NCBI RefSeq assembly: GCF_048771995.1
Contig: NC_133027.1
Location: forward strand, 65,161,501 to 65,225,500
Direction of reading: 5' to 3'
DNA from: Taeniopygia guttata
Taxonomy: Eukaryota; Chordata; Aves; Passeriformes; Estrildidae
DNA length: 64,000 nt
The position numbers were made by a program, and so were the translations under genes. Below are positions 36,290-46,700 of the stretch, piece by piece (positions within the stretch are counted from its first letter, which is position 1; every line of letters begins with the position of its first letter). The notes under the pieces are model-generated. The model did no database searches and had not been told where the DNA came from. It worked only from the letters and a program-made list of their open reading frames with translations.

Positions 36290-38330
36290 AAACAATAAAT
36301 AGTACTTTTATTGAAAAGATCCCATATGGAGCTCGAACAGAAGGTAAACGTATTTTGGCATACAGCCAGTACCTCTTAAACACAAGCTATACATAACATG
36401 TAATGTACAGGGCTCCGCGCCCTGTCCCCCAGCTCAGCAGCTACAGGCTTTTAGCATAAATGTCCTTTTAGCCATCTCTGTCAAAATTCATGGGTGATGC
36501 CAGGTCAGCCAACTTCTGCAATCATTCTGAAAACACACTGCCACAGCACCTGATGTTTCTGCCTGCGTTTATTGACAAGAACCTAAAGCTCCCCCAGAGA
36601 GCAGTTTTGCAAATATTCCCTGGTGGGCAAATTGCTCACTTCAGACTGAACCCGCTGTGAGGCTAATGCTGCCTGCTCAGCTGGAGAGAGCGCTGGGCTA
36701 GGCACTGGTTAATTAGGGAATAATTGATTTTCAGTTCAGTGGCTTAATAGATAATAATAATAAATAATTATTAATAACAACAATAACAATATTAAAAACA
36801 ACAACAACAAACTTGGTTCATTTTTTCAGAAAATGGTAATAGCTTGTTTTGGTCTGTTCTCAAGCTAGACTCAATGGCTGCAGCACACTTTCGGGGTGAG
36901 AAAAGGTTTTACCCAAGTACTCCCACCTACCAAATGGATATCTTCAGGCGAAAAAACACTTACACATTTGTTTCCACAGTCTTTTCAGTTAAACAGATGT
37001 GGGACAAAATACTAGTATATTCAGCAGAGGCCTCACTGGAGTGCCTGCTTCCCGCTTCCCACATGAGCACATGAGTTTCCAAGGGGAAAGGCAGCTCTGC
37101 CCCTCACAGCCCATGGGGACAGGGACAGTCTGGGCACTGAGGAGCTGCTTCTGCCAAAGCCATGGATGTCCCCGTGCCAAATACACAGAGCATCCCGCTC
37201 CCCGAGCACTCAGCCAGGGGATCTGCCAGAGCACTGGGCAGCTCCTGCTGCCTGCCTACACTTTGTTCCACTGGACAGCAGAGCACAGGGACAGCAAGGG
37301 CAGATATGCACAAAGCCACGTACCAGCACGTGGCAAGGATGTAGCACAACTGTTCTGCAAAAGCACCCCTGGGAACTTCAGAGTTGGTGTTCCCAGCTCT
37401 GCTCTCAGCCTCAGCTTATGAGAGAATGAATGGAGAGGATACCTAGGTTCCAGTCCATGATCTGATTCATCCAACTTTAGGGTACAAGGAGGGATAACAC
37501 AAGGCACAATCTTTCTCCCTAAATTTTTATAGCCCTCCCAAATCCAATCAATATATAGTGACATTTCCAAACTCTTTTATTTGAGTCAAGCTAATATTCC
37601 AAATGCGATGTATAGTTAAAGCTCATAGATAAACATCCTTCTTTTGCCAGTCAAAGCTCCTCAGAAGGTCAGATGCTTTCATGTATACCACCACAGGACT
37701 AAATGATTTCTACTGATGACACAATGCACCCAACGTTAACCAGGTCCAAGGCTTGGCCTGGAAGGTTTCAATTCATCAGATAAGAGAGTGATTTTACACC
37801 AATATAACTGAAGTGGTACAACTTCTAGCTCTGTTGCAATTATATTGACAGAGGAGCACAAAAAAGTACAGGTAATACGAGTTTATATTGTAGGAATTAG
37901 TTATGTAGAGTACCTATAATTGGATGGATACAGATACAGAAACACACTGACAGAGCCTCCAAATGTGTTAAAATCACCAGGCTCCAGACACAATCTAAGG
38001 TACTGCCAAGTATCTCAGTGGCACCGATATCCCTCATATTCCCAAATGCTGGGCAAGCACCCCGTGACTTCACCTTACCAAGCTCTCTCTGTGTCTGCAG
38101 CAGAGTGTCAGTACCTTAGCTGAGGTGGGTATAAAGTGACATACTGAAAGCAGCTGAAAGAAAGCCCAGAGCATGAGCAAACTATGACCTTTTGCTTTTT
38201 GACAATGAGGTAAAATCATCCTGAATGACTTGGATTTCTAAGTATTGATGTGGAAATGTATGCTCTGCCTTCCCCCTGTACAGAAAAACCAGGTGTCTGT
38301 CCTCAAACAATAGGCTTCCAAATCTGCTTT
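36290..38330 (-). terminator. SLC35D3: Probable SLC35D3 3' UTR and candidate polyadenylation signals
   Basis: This is sequence downstream of the SLC35D3 stop on the minus strand. AATAAA on that strand occurs at 37581-37576 (750 nt after the stop) and at 36312-36307 (about 2.0 kb after it); either could end the transcript. An AAT/AAC-type simple repeat lies at 36746-36812. The open frames of 60-140 codons at 36.8-37.6 kb overlap on both strands and show no similarity that I know. Confidence 0.4.
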
Positions 38331-39151
38331 TTAAGGGTTTGGTAGCTCTTCATTTTCTATCAAATAATCCTTCTTTATATAATTAGCGCCCCTCACCAAC
38401 CTCCATACTCCAAGATAGGCTTCTTTCAGCAAGCTTCTGTTCACTTCTTGTGTGATGGTGGATTTTTCCTGAACCGCAAGTGCCTTGGCTGATTTCTCAG
38501 TGATGTCCTTCTCTTCCTCTCCACTCTGTCTCTGCCCTGTGGATGATCCTTCCACTGCTGCTTCCTCAGCCTGGGATATTGTCTCCATGGCAAACAGAGC
38601 TTGGTCTCCAGCCTGCCTTTTCCCCTCCTCTTCTCTAGCTTCTTTCTCCAGATCCTCATAGTTGCTCTGCCGCCTGGTCTCAATGTACTTGGCCACGCAG
38701 TAAATGATAGACCCCAAGGTGTTGACCACAACACCAGCTATAAATAACTTTGTGGGCTCCACATCATTGAATGCCACCATGCCTACCGTGATGGTGGCTA
38801 TGCTCTTCACCACCCCTACAAAGCTGGTGGTCACAGCCGAGTTAATGTAAGTGCAGTGAAGGGTGGTAAAGTTCATGGCACAGCTAATCAGGACACAAGC
38901 AATAAAGATGCATACCATTGCAGGGTCCTTCCATCCTGGAAAGGACCAGACATTGATGGAATCCATGCTGGCAAAGGAGCAGATGATGAGGAAAGGGGTG
39001 GCCGAAACAGCGATGGCATACTGAGCTGTCAGGGGTCCATATTCACTATCTACACTGGTTTTCTGAATGAGCACCAGGTAGGCAGCGTGTATCAGCACGG
39101 CCAGCACACCTGTCACATAGCCCATAGCATCCCCAGTCAGGTCACCAGCTC
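38331..39151 (-). CDS. SLC35D3: SLC35D3 coding exon 2
   Basis: On the minus strand the acceptor AG is at 39153-39152 (CTCATGACAG), entering in phase 1. The exon codes for residues 147-418, from AGDLTGDAMGY to the stop at 38333-38331. It carries membrane segments 6-10 and the cytosolic tail. The tail segment at about residues 310-375 is much less conserved than the membrane part and is Glu/Lys/Ala-rich, whereas the last 30 residues (EAYLGVWRLVRGANYIKKDY and on) are close to human. Confidence 0.96.
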
Positions 39152-39428
39152 CTGTCATGAGAGTCACAGAAAGAAATAAGCATGGGAGACAGAAATAGAG
39201 CACCATTTTGGACTAGAGGAATATTTAGGAAATAGGCATCATTGCACTTTCCATAACCCCTAGGATTTGTCATGCTTGTCCCAAGTCTTGCCTTCCAACA
39301 AATCTCTTATACATTTTTTAAATCTGCAAACATATTGAGTGTTTTTCATACCTCCTCTAAATCCCACAGCCAAAATCAGATTGCCTTCTCCCTTTTGTGA
39401 AGACACAGTGGAAGATTTGTAGCTGAAA

Positions 39429-39465
<37 letters not shown>

Positions 39466-40801
39466 GAGCAACCCTGAGCATCCTCTTGCCAGCACAGAGC
39501 AAGAGACGCAGCACAGCAAGAAACAGAGCCCAGCGGCTCTGGCTGGCTGGGCTGCCTGCCCTCCAACCTACAGGCCATTCTGCACCCTCTAGCCATGGAG
39601 CCCTGTGGGATCCCTGAAGGAGCAGCCTCCCTCCCGAGACCCCTGTCAGTCTCTCTGCAGGTTAAATTACACACTCTGCATGTGCTCTGCTGTCTGAGGC
39701 AGCCCCTAGCCCAGGAGAGCTGTCGGGCCACAAAGTGCCGGCTTTGCCTCCCACCCCACCTACACCTCGGCTGGAAAGTAACATGGGTCCTCCTGGCCCC
39801 AGAGGGCTGTAGCTGACCCCTAAGCTTGCACCTGCCCTTATAAGATGACACTTGCCCCAGAAGGGCTGCAGCTGTCTCATGGGCTTGCAGCTGCTCCTAG
39901 AACATCACATCTACCCCTGTAGATTCACCCACCCACCATAAGACTACACTTCCCTCCATAAGGTTGCACCTTCCTTAGAAGGGTTGCAATAAGTCTGCAG
40001 CTACTCCCATAGGCTCACACCGACCCCCATCAGGATGCATCTATCTCCAGAAGGTTTAAGCGAGCCCTGCAAGAATCAGAGCGGGGCTGCATCCACCCCT
40101 GCGAGGCTGCACCTGCCCGCCCGTGCGGCTGCATCTGCCTCCGCGGGGCCGCAGCTGGCTCCCAGGAGTGCACGTCCCCCGTATCCTCGCGTCTTTCTCA
40201 TCGGGCTGGTGCTGCCCTCCCGGTCCCGAGCCCGAAGCCCGGAGGGAGCGGCTACCGCTGCCGCCGCCCGTCCCGTCCCGTCCCGTCCCGTCCCGTCCCG
40301 TCCCGTCCCGTCCCGTCCCGTCCCGGCCCGGCCCGTCCCCTCGGTGCGGTCGTGGTCGCGCTCACCGGCCAGCGCGGCGCCGCAGGTGGTGATGAGGACG
40401 GCGACGAGGACGCCGGGCGAAGGCATGCCGTCGCGGAGCACCAGGGCGCCGGTGACCAGGGTGACGAGGGGCAGGCAGCGCTTGAAGACGACATACATGG
40501 GGAGGCTGAGGCCGCGCAGCGACCAGAGGGTGAGGGTGGACTGCAGGGTGGCCAGTGCGGCCACGGCGGCGAAGGGGCGCGCCAGGCGGGGCCCGAAGGG
40601 CGGCAGCGCCGCCAGCCCCCGCCGCCGCAGCGCCTCCAGCCCCAGCGCCGCCGCCGCGCTGCTGAGGCACTGCAGCAGCGTTAGGAAGGCGAAGTGGTAG
40701 CGGGCCAGCAGGAACTTCAGCAGGATGTTCAGCGAGCCCGAGCACAGCCCGTGCGCCACCGCCACCGCGACGCCCCGCGCCCGGCCCCGCCACCGGAGCA
40801 T
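38331..40801 (-). CDS. SLC35D3: Solute carrier family 35 member D3, complete (two coding exons)
   Basis: This is a multipass protein of the SLC35 nucleotide-sugar transporter family, related to fringe-connection. In mammals it sits in the ER and endosomal system, is needed for platelet dense granules (mouse ashen-Roswell) and helps dopamine D1 receptor leave the ER; its transport substrate is unsettled. Joining 40801-40366 and 39151-38331 gives 418 residues (human 416). About ten hydrophobic segments are visible: roughly residues 10-30, 36-55, 75-93, 100-121, 128-146, 157-176, 189-206, 222-241, 252-272 and 279-300. A hydrophilic, Glu-rich cytosolic tail follows and ends DYLIENEELPNP. Diagnostic blocks include SLRGLSLPMYVVFKRCLPLV and NFTTLHCTYINSAVTTSFVG. 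I chose the ATG at 40801 because the protein then begins like the human one (RGxxxGxxVAxAHG); an in-frame ATG further upstream adds a low-complexity Gly/Arg stretch. Confidence 0.96.
39430..39461. repeat. (CA)16 microsatellite
   Basis: A pure dinucleotide array on the plus strand, inside the SLC35D3 intron, about 280 bp from the exon 2 acceptor. Its length is likely to vary between individuals. Confidence 0.98.
39805..40170. repeat. Degenerate ~20-bp minisatellite in SLC35D3 intron
   Basis: Successive units share the theme GGCTGCACCTGCCCCCATA with many substitutions: examples are GGCTTGCAGCTGCTCCTAGA, AGGTTGCACCTTCCTTAGAA, GAGGCTGCACCTGCCCGCCC and GCGGCTGCATCTGCCTCCGC. Most units are 19-22 bp and a few are longer. 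About 17 units can be laid end to end. Substitutions make the units nearest exon 1 more GC-rich than those farther away. Confidence 0.75.
40267..40340 (-). repeat. (CCCGT)n array; GGGAC G-tract array in the SLC35D3 transcript
   Basis: On the plus strand 15 runs of three or more C occur with an exact 5-nt period (starts at 40267, 40272 and so on to 40337); the first 12 are CCCGT units, and the last spacers include GG. On the minus (transcript) strand these are GGG runs separated by two bases. The array occupies intron positions +26 to +99. Confidence 0.97.
40366..40801 (-). CDS. SLC35D3: SLC35D3 coding exon 1
   Basis: This exon runs from ATG at 40801-40799 to a GT donor at 40365-40364 (GTGAGC), leaving in phase 1 after codon 145. 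It is very GC-rich (Ala, Arg, Leu and Gly codons ending in G or C) and is embedded in a CpG island, which makes long open frames appear in other frames on both strands. It encodes membrane segments 1-5 and the conserved SLSLPMYVVFKRCLPLVTLV stretch. Confidence 0.95.
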
Positions 40802-41500
40802 CCTGCCCGCGCACGGCCCCCCGGCTCTGCCGCCCGCCCGGCCACCCGCCGCGGCGGCGGCGGCGCGGGGGGACGGGGACGAGCGGAGGCAGGGGGCGGG
40901 AGGAGGCAGGACGCGTTCCCGGCAGGGCGGCCACCGCCCCCGACGTGTCCCCCCCCGCGCCGCCCCCAGCGTGTCTCCCCTCCTATCCGCGTCCCCTCCC
41001 CGCCCCCAGTGTGTCCCCACGCCATCCCCAGTGTGTCTGCGTCGCCGCTGTCGGTGTCCCCCATCCGGCCGCCCCCGCCCCCCGTGTTTCCAGGTTCGTC
41101 CCGCGGTGTCCCCCGGAGCACGCCCGGCTCAGCGGGGACGGGAAGCCCCGCCGCTGTCCGCAAGCCCTCCCGACCCCGCTCGGGCGCAGGAGGACGGGCA
41201 GCGGGAGCGCACCGAGGTGCTTTCCGCGCGGGGAAAAGCCGCGGGGCGCCCGCAGCTCCGCAGCCGAGCGCCACCGGCCCGAAAATAATGTGGAAGAGCC
41301 GTCTCCCGGAGCGGGGAGATAAGTGCGGGCCCGCGCGTTCCCAAGCAGGGAGTACCGCTTTTCCTACTCCCCAGAAGTATACGGCTTCCTGGGAAAAAGC
41401 ATCTGTCGAGCCTGCCGGCAGCATCTCTCCCACTGCTCCCCTGCTTCCTCGGCTTATCCGAGGGAGCGCCTTCTCGGGCTGCGAACGGCAAAGAGAGGGA
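40802..41500 (-). promoter_or_regulatory. SLC35D3: SLC35D3 CpG-island promoter and 5' UTR region
   Basis: CpG-dense sequence upstream of the SLC35D3 ATG; the island continues into exon 1 and fades near 41.4 kb. There is no clear TATA box, as expected for a CpG promoter. Two GATA sites are visible: AGATAAG on the plus strand at 41317-41323, and GATAAG on the minus strand at 41458-41453, the latter followed after 3 bp by AGGAAG (41449-41444), an ETS core. The transcription start is not readable. Confidence 0.7.
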
Positions 41501-42389
41501 CACTGCTGCTAAGAAAAGCAGGGAGAACCGGGGTTCTATAACAGAGGGAATTGCCCTGAGAAGTCACCAAAGACTGGTTGCCACACAGCTTTTGAAAGTG
41601 GTGTTTTAAAGCCTGGTAAATCCTAAATAAGCTGATCGCTTCTCTCGACTTTACAGATGAGAGTTTTAACAGGAGATGGCAATAGACCGTATCGACTCTT
41701 AGGAAAAGGCAAAGCAAAAGCAGCTCTCTCGGGCAGCCAGAGAACTCCCCTCTACCACTCTCCTGCAGCGTCAGGCAACACAAGGGAAGGAAAAACTATA
41801 CTTTTATTCAGAGCTGCCTTATAATGTCGATTTCTCTCATCAGGACAGGCAGGGTAAAGCTGACAGGGCAAAGTTAATAAAATGAGACTAGGTAGGCATT
41901 AAGAATGAGTGTCTGAAGATGAAAACTGGTAGTGCAGGAAAAGAAACGATAGATACTGGAGACCAAGCCTGGTTTCAGAACCCACTGGAGAAATGTGCCA
42001 ATACATTTACATCAGCCTCTATTTGGACTCACCCCAAGCCCACATGCAACACAATTTAAAGAAAAGTGTGGATCACCTTGACAGTGTTTGCACATGAGAG
42101 AAAAACAACTAATTCTGCCAGGTAAGTGCAGATGGAAAAAAAATCAGACTCTGCTTTCTGGAAATACTGTAGTAATTTGGCCTAAACCTGAGTGTATCCT
42201 CTGGCAGAAACAATTTTGTCACCTCACCAGTGAAATTCTCATTAGAGAAGTGGATCTCTGACATTGCAGAGTATCAGGCTGAAAAACTACTTTAGGGGCT
42301 AAATATTTCCTTGACCGAAGCAGAAAACCAAATGTATCAGAACCAAAAATTTTAAGACTATTTCACTTGTAAGGACTGTAGAATAATCA
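41501..42389. other. Intergenic, no gene recognised
   Basis: This is the first part of the SLC35D3-PEX7 intergenic region. There are no supported genes or repeats, and composition drops quickly from the CpG island to an AT-rich background. Confidence 0.55.
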
Positions 42390-42895
42390 TCCTAATCCAA
42401 GTGCCTGACCAATTCAGGGCTGACCAGACATTAAATCTTGTTGTTAAGGGCATTCTCCAAATGCCTCTTAAACACTGATAAGCTTGGGACATCAACCACC
42501 TCTCTAGGAACCCTGTTTGTGTTTGAATGCCTGCTTAGTAAAGAAATGCTTCCAAATGTCCAGTCTAAACCTCCCCTGTGCCTTTTTGAACCATTCCTAC
42601 ACATCTTATCACTTGAGTCCCAAGAGGAAGAGATCAGAAGCCCCCTTTCCTCTGCCCTCCCTGGGAAGCATCTGAAAGTGATGATGTTTCCTCTCAGTCT
42701 CCTTTGCTCCAAACTAGACAAGCCCAAAGCCCTCGACTCTCCTCAGAGGACATGCCTGCCAGCCCTTTCACCAGCTTTGGGGTACACTGCTGGATGCATT
42801 CAAGGACCTTCACATCCTCTTTAAATTGTGGGGCCCAGAACTAATAAATAAATGGAGAACTCAAAGAGAGGCTGCACCCATACTCAGTTTGGAAA
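42390..42895 (-). mobile_element. CR1 LINE 3'-end fragment
   Basis: On the minus strand a residual frame reads VPREVVDVPSLSVFKRHLEN, the typical end of the CR1 reverse-transcriptase ORF. On the plus strand ATCAACCACCTCTCTAGGAA, CTCAGAGGACATGCCTGCCA and GGGGCCCAGAACT follow the antisense CR1 order. Frame breaks and substitutions show a dead copy, and its ends are approximate. Confidence 0.85.
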
Positions 42896-45800
42896 GTCAA
42901 GTGTTCAAGCACCAGATCCTATCTTTTGTAACTCACCTGTGCTATAATGGCAGCTTCTCTTGCAACATCTCTCATGGTACACCAAATTTTAATATTGTCT
43001 ATAGACAGGAAAGAGAGGTGGAGAAGAAGCTGTTGTCCCTTACCGAGCCACCCTTTTCTCAATATGGATTGAGGCCAGGTTCAGTTCTAGTCTCCCACCC
43101 CTCCACAGTTACACAGAGTGTTCTCCTGCTGGGGAGAGTCACTGGGGAGGAATTGAATAAAGCAACAGGGAGACAAGGGAGACATCATCGGAGGTGACAC
43201 TGTAGTGAAGGAACTTCCCCCACACTGGCTGTTCATGTGTCCAGAGGGAACAGTGGCTGCTCAGTTCATACACTGCCTTTTATTTGGCCTGGCAATGGGG
43301 CAGTTCATAGCAATGAACAGCTCTGTGGTTCCTTACCCTAATGAGGTGATTATGATACTTTTAACTCTCATCCTTTAAAAGAAATTATGCTCAGTTCTTC
43401 ATTTCACCTAGCTACAATGACACAGGTGAGAGGAAAACAAAAAATGCAGCAAATTGGTGTCTTCCTAAGGGCATAGATTTTTTATAATGGCTTCTTGGAT
43501 GAAAATGGTAAAGACCTCTATAAAATGTTTAATGGAAAATTTGCCTTAATTAAAGTCTAATGCAACCATCAGGTCTATCAGAGAAGAACTGTGTAAAGTT
43601 TATCCATTCCCCATTCCATGACCCTGAGCACAGCTGATCAGTACTATTGAGAGGCACAGTACAGCCTGCTTACGCAGCAAAATTTGAGGCCAGAACTGTA
43701 CTTGGCTAGAAGAAAGAGATCACTTAATCACTGACACACACTCTGCACAAACAGACACAAAGAATAATTTAAAATTGCTTTCCTTTATGAAAATGAAGAT
43801 CTGATGGGGCACACAGCCTGATCAGTTGCATAAAGTTGCAAAAAGTATGGTCTCTACCAGTACAGGGTAGAGACCATCACCCAGAAAAATGTGACCATCA
43901 CCCAGTATTCATACAAGAAACAAACCATGATTATGATACTCTTCTTAGAAGACACTCTCAGTATCTTGCATGGCATTTACTTTTTGAACAACATTTCTTG
44001 ATTGGGGAAGTGAACACAAGAGTATAGCCAAAGATACTGTGCGCAATTAATTTAATAGCATTATAGAAAAACAAGTTCACACCTTTAGAACTTGATTAAT
44101 CAATATGTTTCTTGAACCAAAGAGAAACCCAGATTTAAATAAAACAAAATCTTTCACAGGAGCAAGTTTGAAAGCAGAAGACATTACATGTTTTAGACTG
44201 TTGTTGTTAACTGTTTCAGTAAATGCAAAAAAAAAGATTGAAAGATAGTATTTTGGTCATAAAATAAGAAGTATTTCTTCGAAACAACTATAGCAAATAT
44301 TCCCTGAGAATTAAAAATCAGCAACAACTATTGCCAAATTGTTTTTTCTGTTACAGTGCAGAAATGTTACAGCACGTTCTCACCATTTAAAGATCACACA
44401 GCAAAATAAAAGGCCACAATTTTTATTGATTATGTGCATCTTCTGTATGTCCTCGTATTTCAAGAGAAATAATCCAGATAGAGTAACCCTCAGCATTGAA
44501 GTTAACCAGGACATGAAGGGAGAGAAGGCAGCTGAGGAAAGAGCTAATCCATGTGCTGAGTATGCATGTTCAGAATTCCTAATTTTTTCCCCCTGTGCTA
44601 GGTTTTCTAAATTTTCCCTTCCAACTGATAGGCTATGGCAGCATTCTGGAATAACCCACTCTCTCTGTCCCCCTAGAAACATGCATATAAAATACACACC
44701 TGCCACCAAAATGTTCCACTCAGACAAGCAACTTGTAATCAAAGCAGAAAAGGGAGATAAAACAGAAGAGTGAAGGAACTATTGAAGTTGAAATAATCAA
44801 TTTTAATGCCTAAAATTAGATTTTATGGCCCATGGTACTGCTGAAAGCTGCATGCAGCACAGCTTTATTCTGCATTATTCCTCAGTGCACAGAATTAAAG
44901 TGCAGTAAACGGTTCAGATTTGGTACAGCACTGTCATAAAAAAAGATAAAATCTATTTTTTGTTATTAATTCAACTCAAAAAGATGCCAGTCTGGAGGCA
45001 GTTTGCATTTGGCCAAGAAAAATACGAAATCCAATTGGGATCCAAATTATCATGTTGTAGAAGAAAGTTTTTTCCTGTCCAGCCTATATACCCCATCAAT
45101 ATATGCATTTCTCTCTGTGGCTACCTGTTAGCTCCCTTGCTCTTTCTCCAAAATAGAACAAGCATTCTTTCCTTGCAATTTGCAGGTCTTAGTTCAGCTG
45201 AATTCTTTCCTTCATTGCTTCAAAGCACCCAGCAGATCTGGCAGTGTCTGCTATTGGTCGATCTGTGAGTGCTGCAACCCAGAAGGATAGAGCATTTATT
45301 AACAGCACACTATGAAAACTTGACCAGAGATCTGCAAAGACCCAACCTGCAAAGAGTCTTTTGATTTTATTGGTAGCTGAGGTGGGCTAACAGCAGAAAG
45401 GAGACAGTTTTAAGAGGGGGAAAAAAAAAATTACTAGCAGGAAATTAGGAGAGAAGGCTACCACATACCAATGAGTACTGTGGTACTATCACAGTTTGAT
45501 CCTAAAATACTATTCAGAGGTGTCTGGAGAAATGTAACATCTGAACATCTCTACTTGCCCCAGAAAACTTAGATGGAAGTACCAGCATGTGGGCTGAGGG
45601 GTCAAACTGGGAAAGCAAACTATTCAACACACCTAGAACATGTTGTGCATATTGTAGTGACTGCAATAGTTTGGCCATGCTGGATTCGCTATGCTTGTAT
45701 CATGCAATTAATCTGCATGTATATAGGTCAACTGGACTGGACATCAGTTCTCACTTTGGTAGGCCGTCACAGGTCCAGAAACACTGGATTTATGGCCACA

Positions 45801-46631
45801 TTCCACTTCTATTTCTTGGAAGAACTTTGTAAGTGAAAATAGAAGACAAATGTAATAGAAGAAATGGTCGCCCGATCTCTAAATCTCTTGAGGATTGTGA
45901 TCCAATTAGTATTGTATGTATTTCATTTCTTCATAACGATTTTCTCTATTATCAGAGTAACTTTCTACATAACTTCATTAACTGTTTTGCTCAAAGAGAT
46001 CTAAAAGAAAAATATATGAAAATAATCTTTACCATCTTTGTGAAGCAGCAATCAGAAAGGTCAAACAAATCAGCTAGCTATAAAATATGACATTTAACTG
46101 TCGATTAAGAGTAAATGCATCATATTGCAAAAGAACATAATGCAACATGACTCACAGCAAATCATAAATGCATCTGGGTGATACAAACTTCAGTTGACAT
46201 TACAGTACTTTACAGTAAAAAGCCTTAATTTTCTTTTCCTTTCCTTTTTTTTCCTCCTTTTCTACAGTGACATCTCAAAATACACTGCCAGTTACCTTTA
46301 ATCTTTATAAAGAACAAGAAGATTGAGACCTCTCCTCTCATCATTAGCCAGACAGATCACAAACTTGTGTTGGTCATTCAGCTCTGAAGACACCACTGAT
46401 ATCTGCTATGGGCACTTTTCTGAGTAGCTGTGGAACATTTTGCTAGCTCAAGTACTACCTGCGCAGTAAACCAAGCCCTGAAGTTTCCACATGTTCAAGT
46501 GCACAACACTCCATTCAAGCAGTTCTACTTATAAAGAGACACTGAGATTAGTGACACTGTTGACACTTTAGCACAAGTCTGGTTGTGGGGGAAGAGAGAA
46601 AGGTTCCTGGCATGTCAGATCATCTTCTCTT
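42896..46631. other. Intergenic and PEX7 downstream region, no other gene recognised
   Basis: No independent gene is supported. The block includes a perfect hairpin at 43847-43877 with a direct repeat beside it, and a pyrimidine-rich tract near 46230-46263. PEX7 3' UTR should extend into the right-hand side; the first minus-strand hexamer is ATTAAA at 46302-46297, and the first AATAAA is at 45300-45295. Confidence 0.5.
43847..43877. repeat. Perfect 12-bp inverted repeat with 7-nt loop
   Basis: ATGGTCTCTACC (43847-43858) and GGTAGAGACCAT (43866-43877) are exact reverse complements around AGTACAG. The 13-mer GACCATCACCCAG, which overlaps the right arm (43872-43884), is repeated directly at 43892-43904. 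Confidence 0.9.
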
Positions 46632-46700
46632 CTAAACAGGAACTGCCAGACACGATGGAGTATAGATCTTGACTAGTTCGTCCCAAGCACAATCCACCAC
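46632..46700 (-). CDS. PEX7: PEX7 last coding exon
   Basis: On the minus strand the acceptor is at 46702-46701 (GCTTTGTAG), followed by 22 codons and TAG. The translation is [20 protein letters not shown] plus PV. It keeps the W-D dipeptide and the KIY of the human C-terminus; Thr replaces the Asp of human IYDPACL. It is too short and lacks a start codon, so it is found only by reading the splice sites. Confidence 0.93.
   Translation of the reverse strand: MVDCAWDELVKIYTPSCLAVPV

Larger units (their letters stand above)
39152..40365 (-). other. SLC35D3: SLC35D3 intron, repeat-rich
   Basis: A 1214-bp intron packed with three kinds of simple repeat: a GGGAC-type array next to the donor (40267-40340), a degenerate ~20-bp minisatellite (about 39805-40170) and a (CA)16 microsatellite (39430-39461). 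No extra exon is needed, because exons 1 and 2 join in frame. Confidence 0.9.

Noticed and set aside
38856-39179. 107-codon plus-strand frame
   Set aside because: It is the antisense shadow of conserved SLC35D3 exon 2.
40035-40700. Plus-strand open frame with a repeated SRPVP peptide
   Set aside because: The peptide repeat is simply the CCCGT array, and the frame is antisense to SLC35D3.
40802-41020. Possible N-terminal extension of SLC35D3 from the in-frame upstream ATG
   Set aside because: The added residues are a low-complexity Gly/Arg/Ala stretch unlike the human N-terminus, and the ATG at 40801 gives a 418-residue protein close to the human length.
40694-41512. Long plus-strand open frame (about 270 codons) over the CpG island, with several overlapping ones on both strands
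   Set aside because: High GC removes stop codons in all frames. The translations are Pro/Arg/Ala-rich with no domain, they overlap one another, and the real gene here is SLC35D3 exon 1 and promoter on the minus strand.
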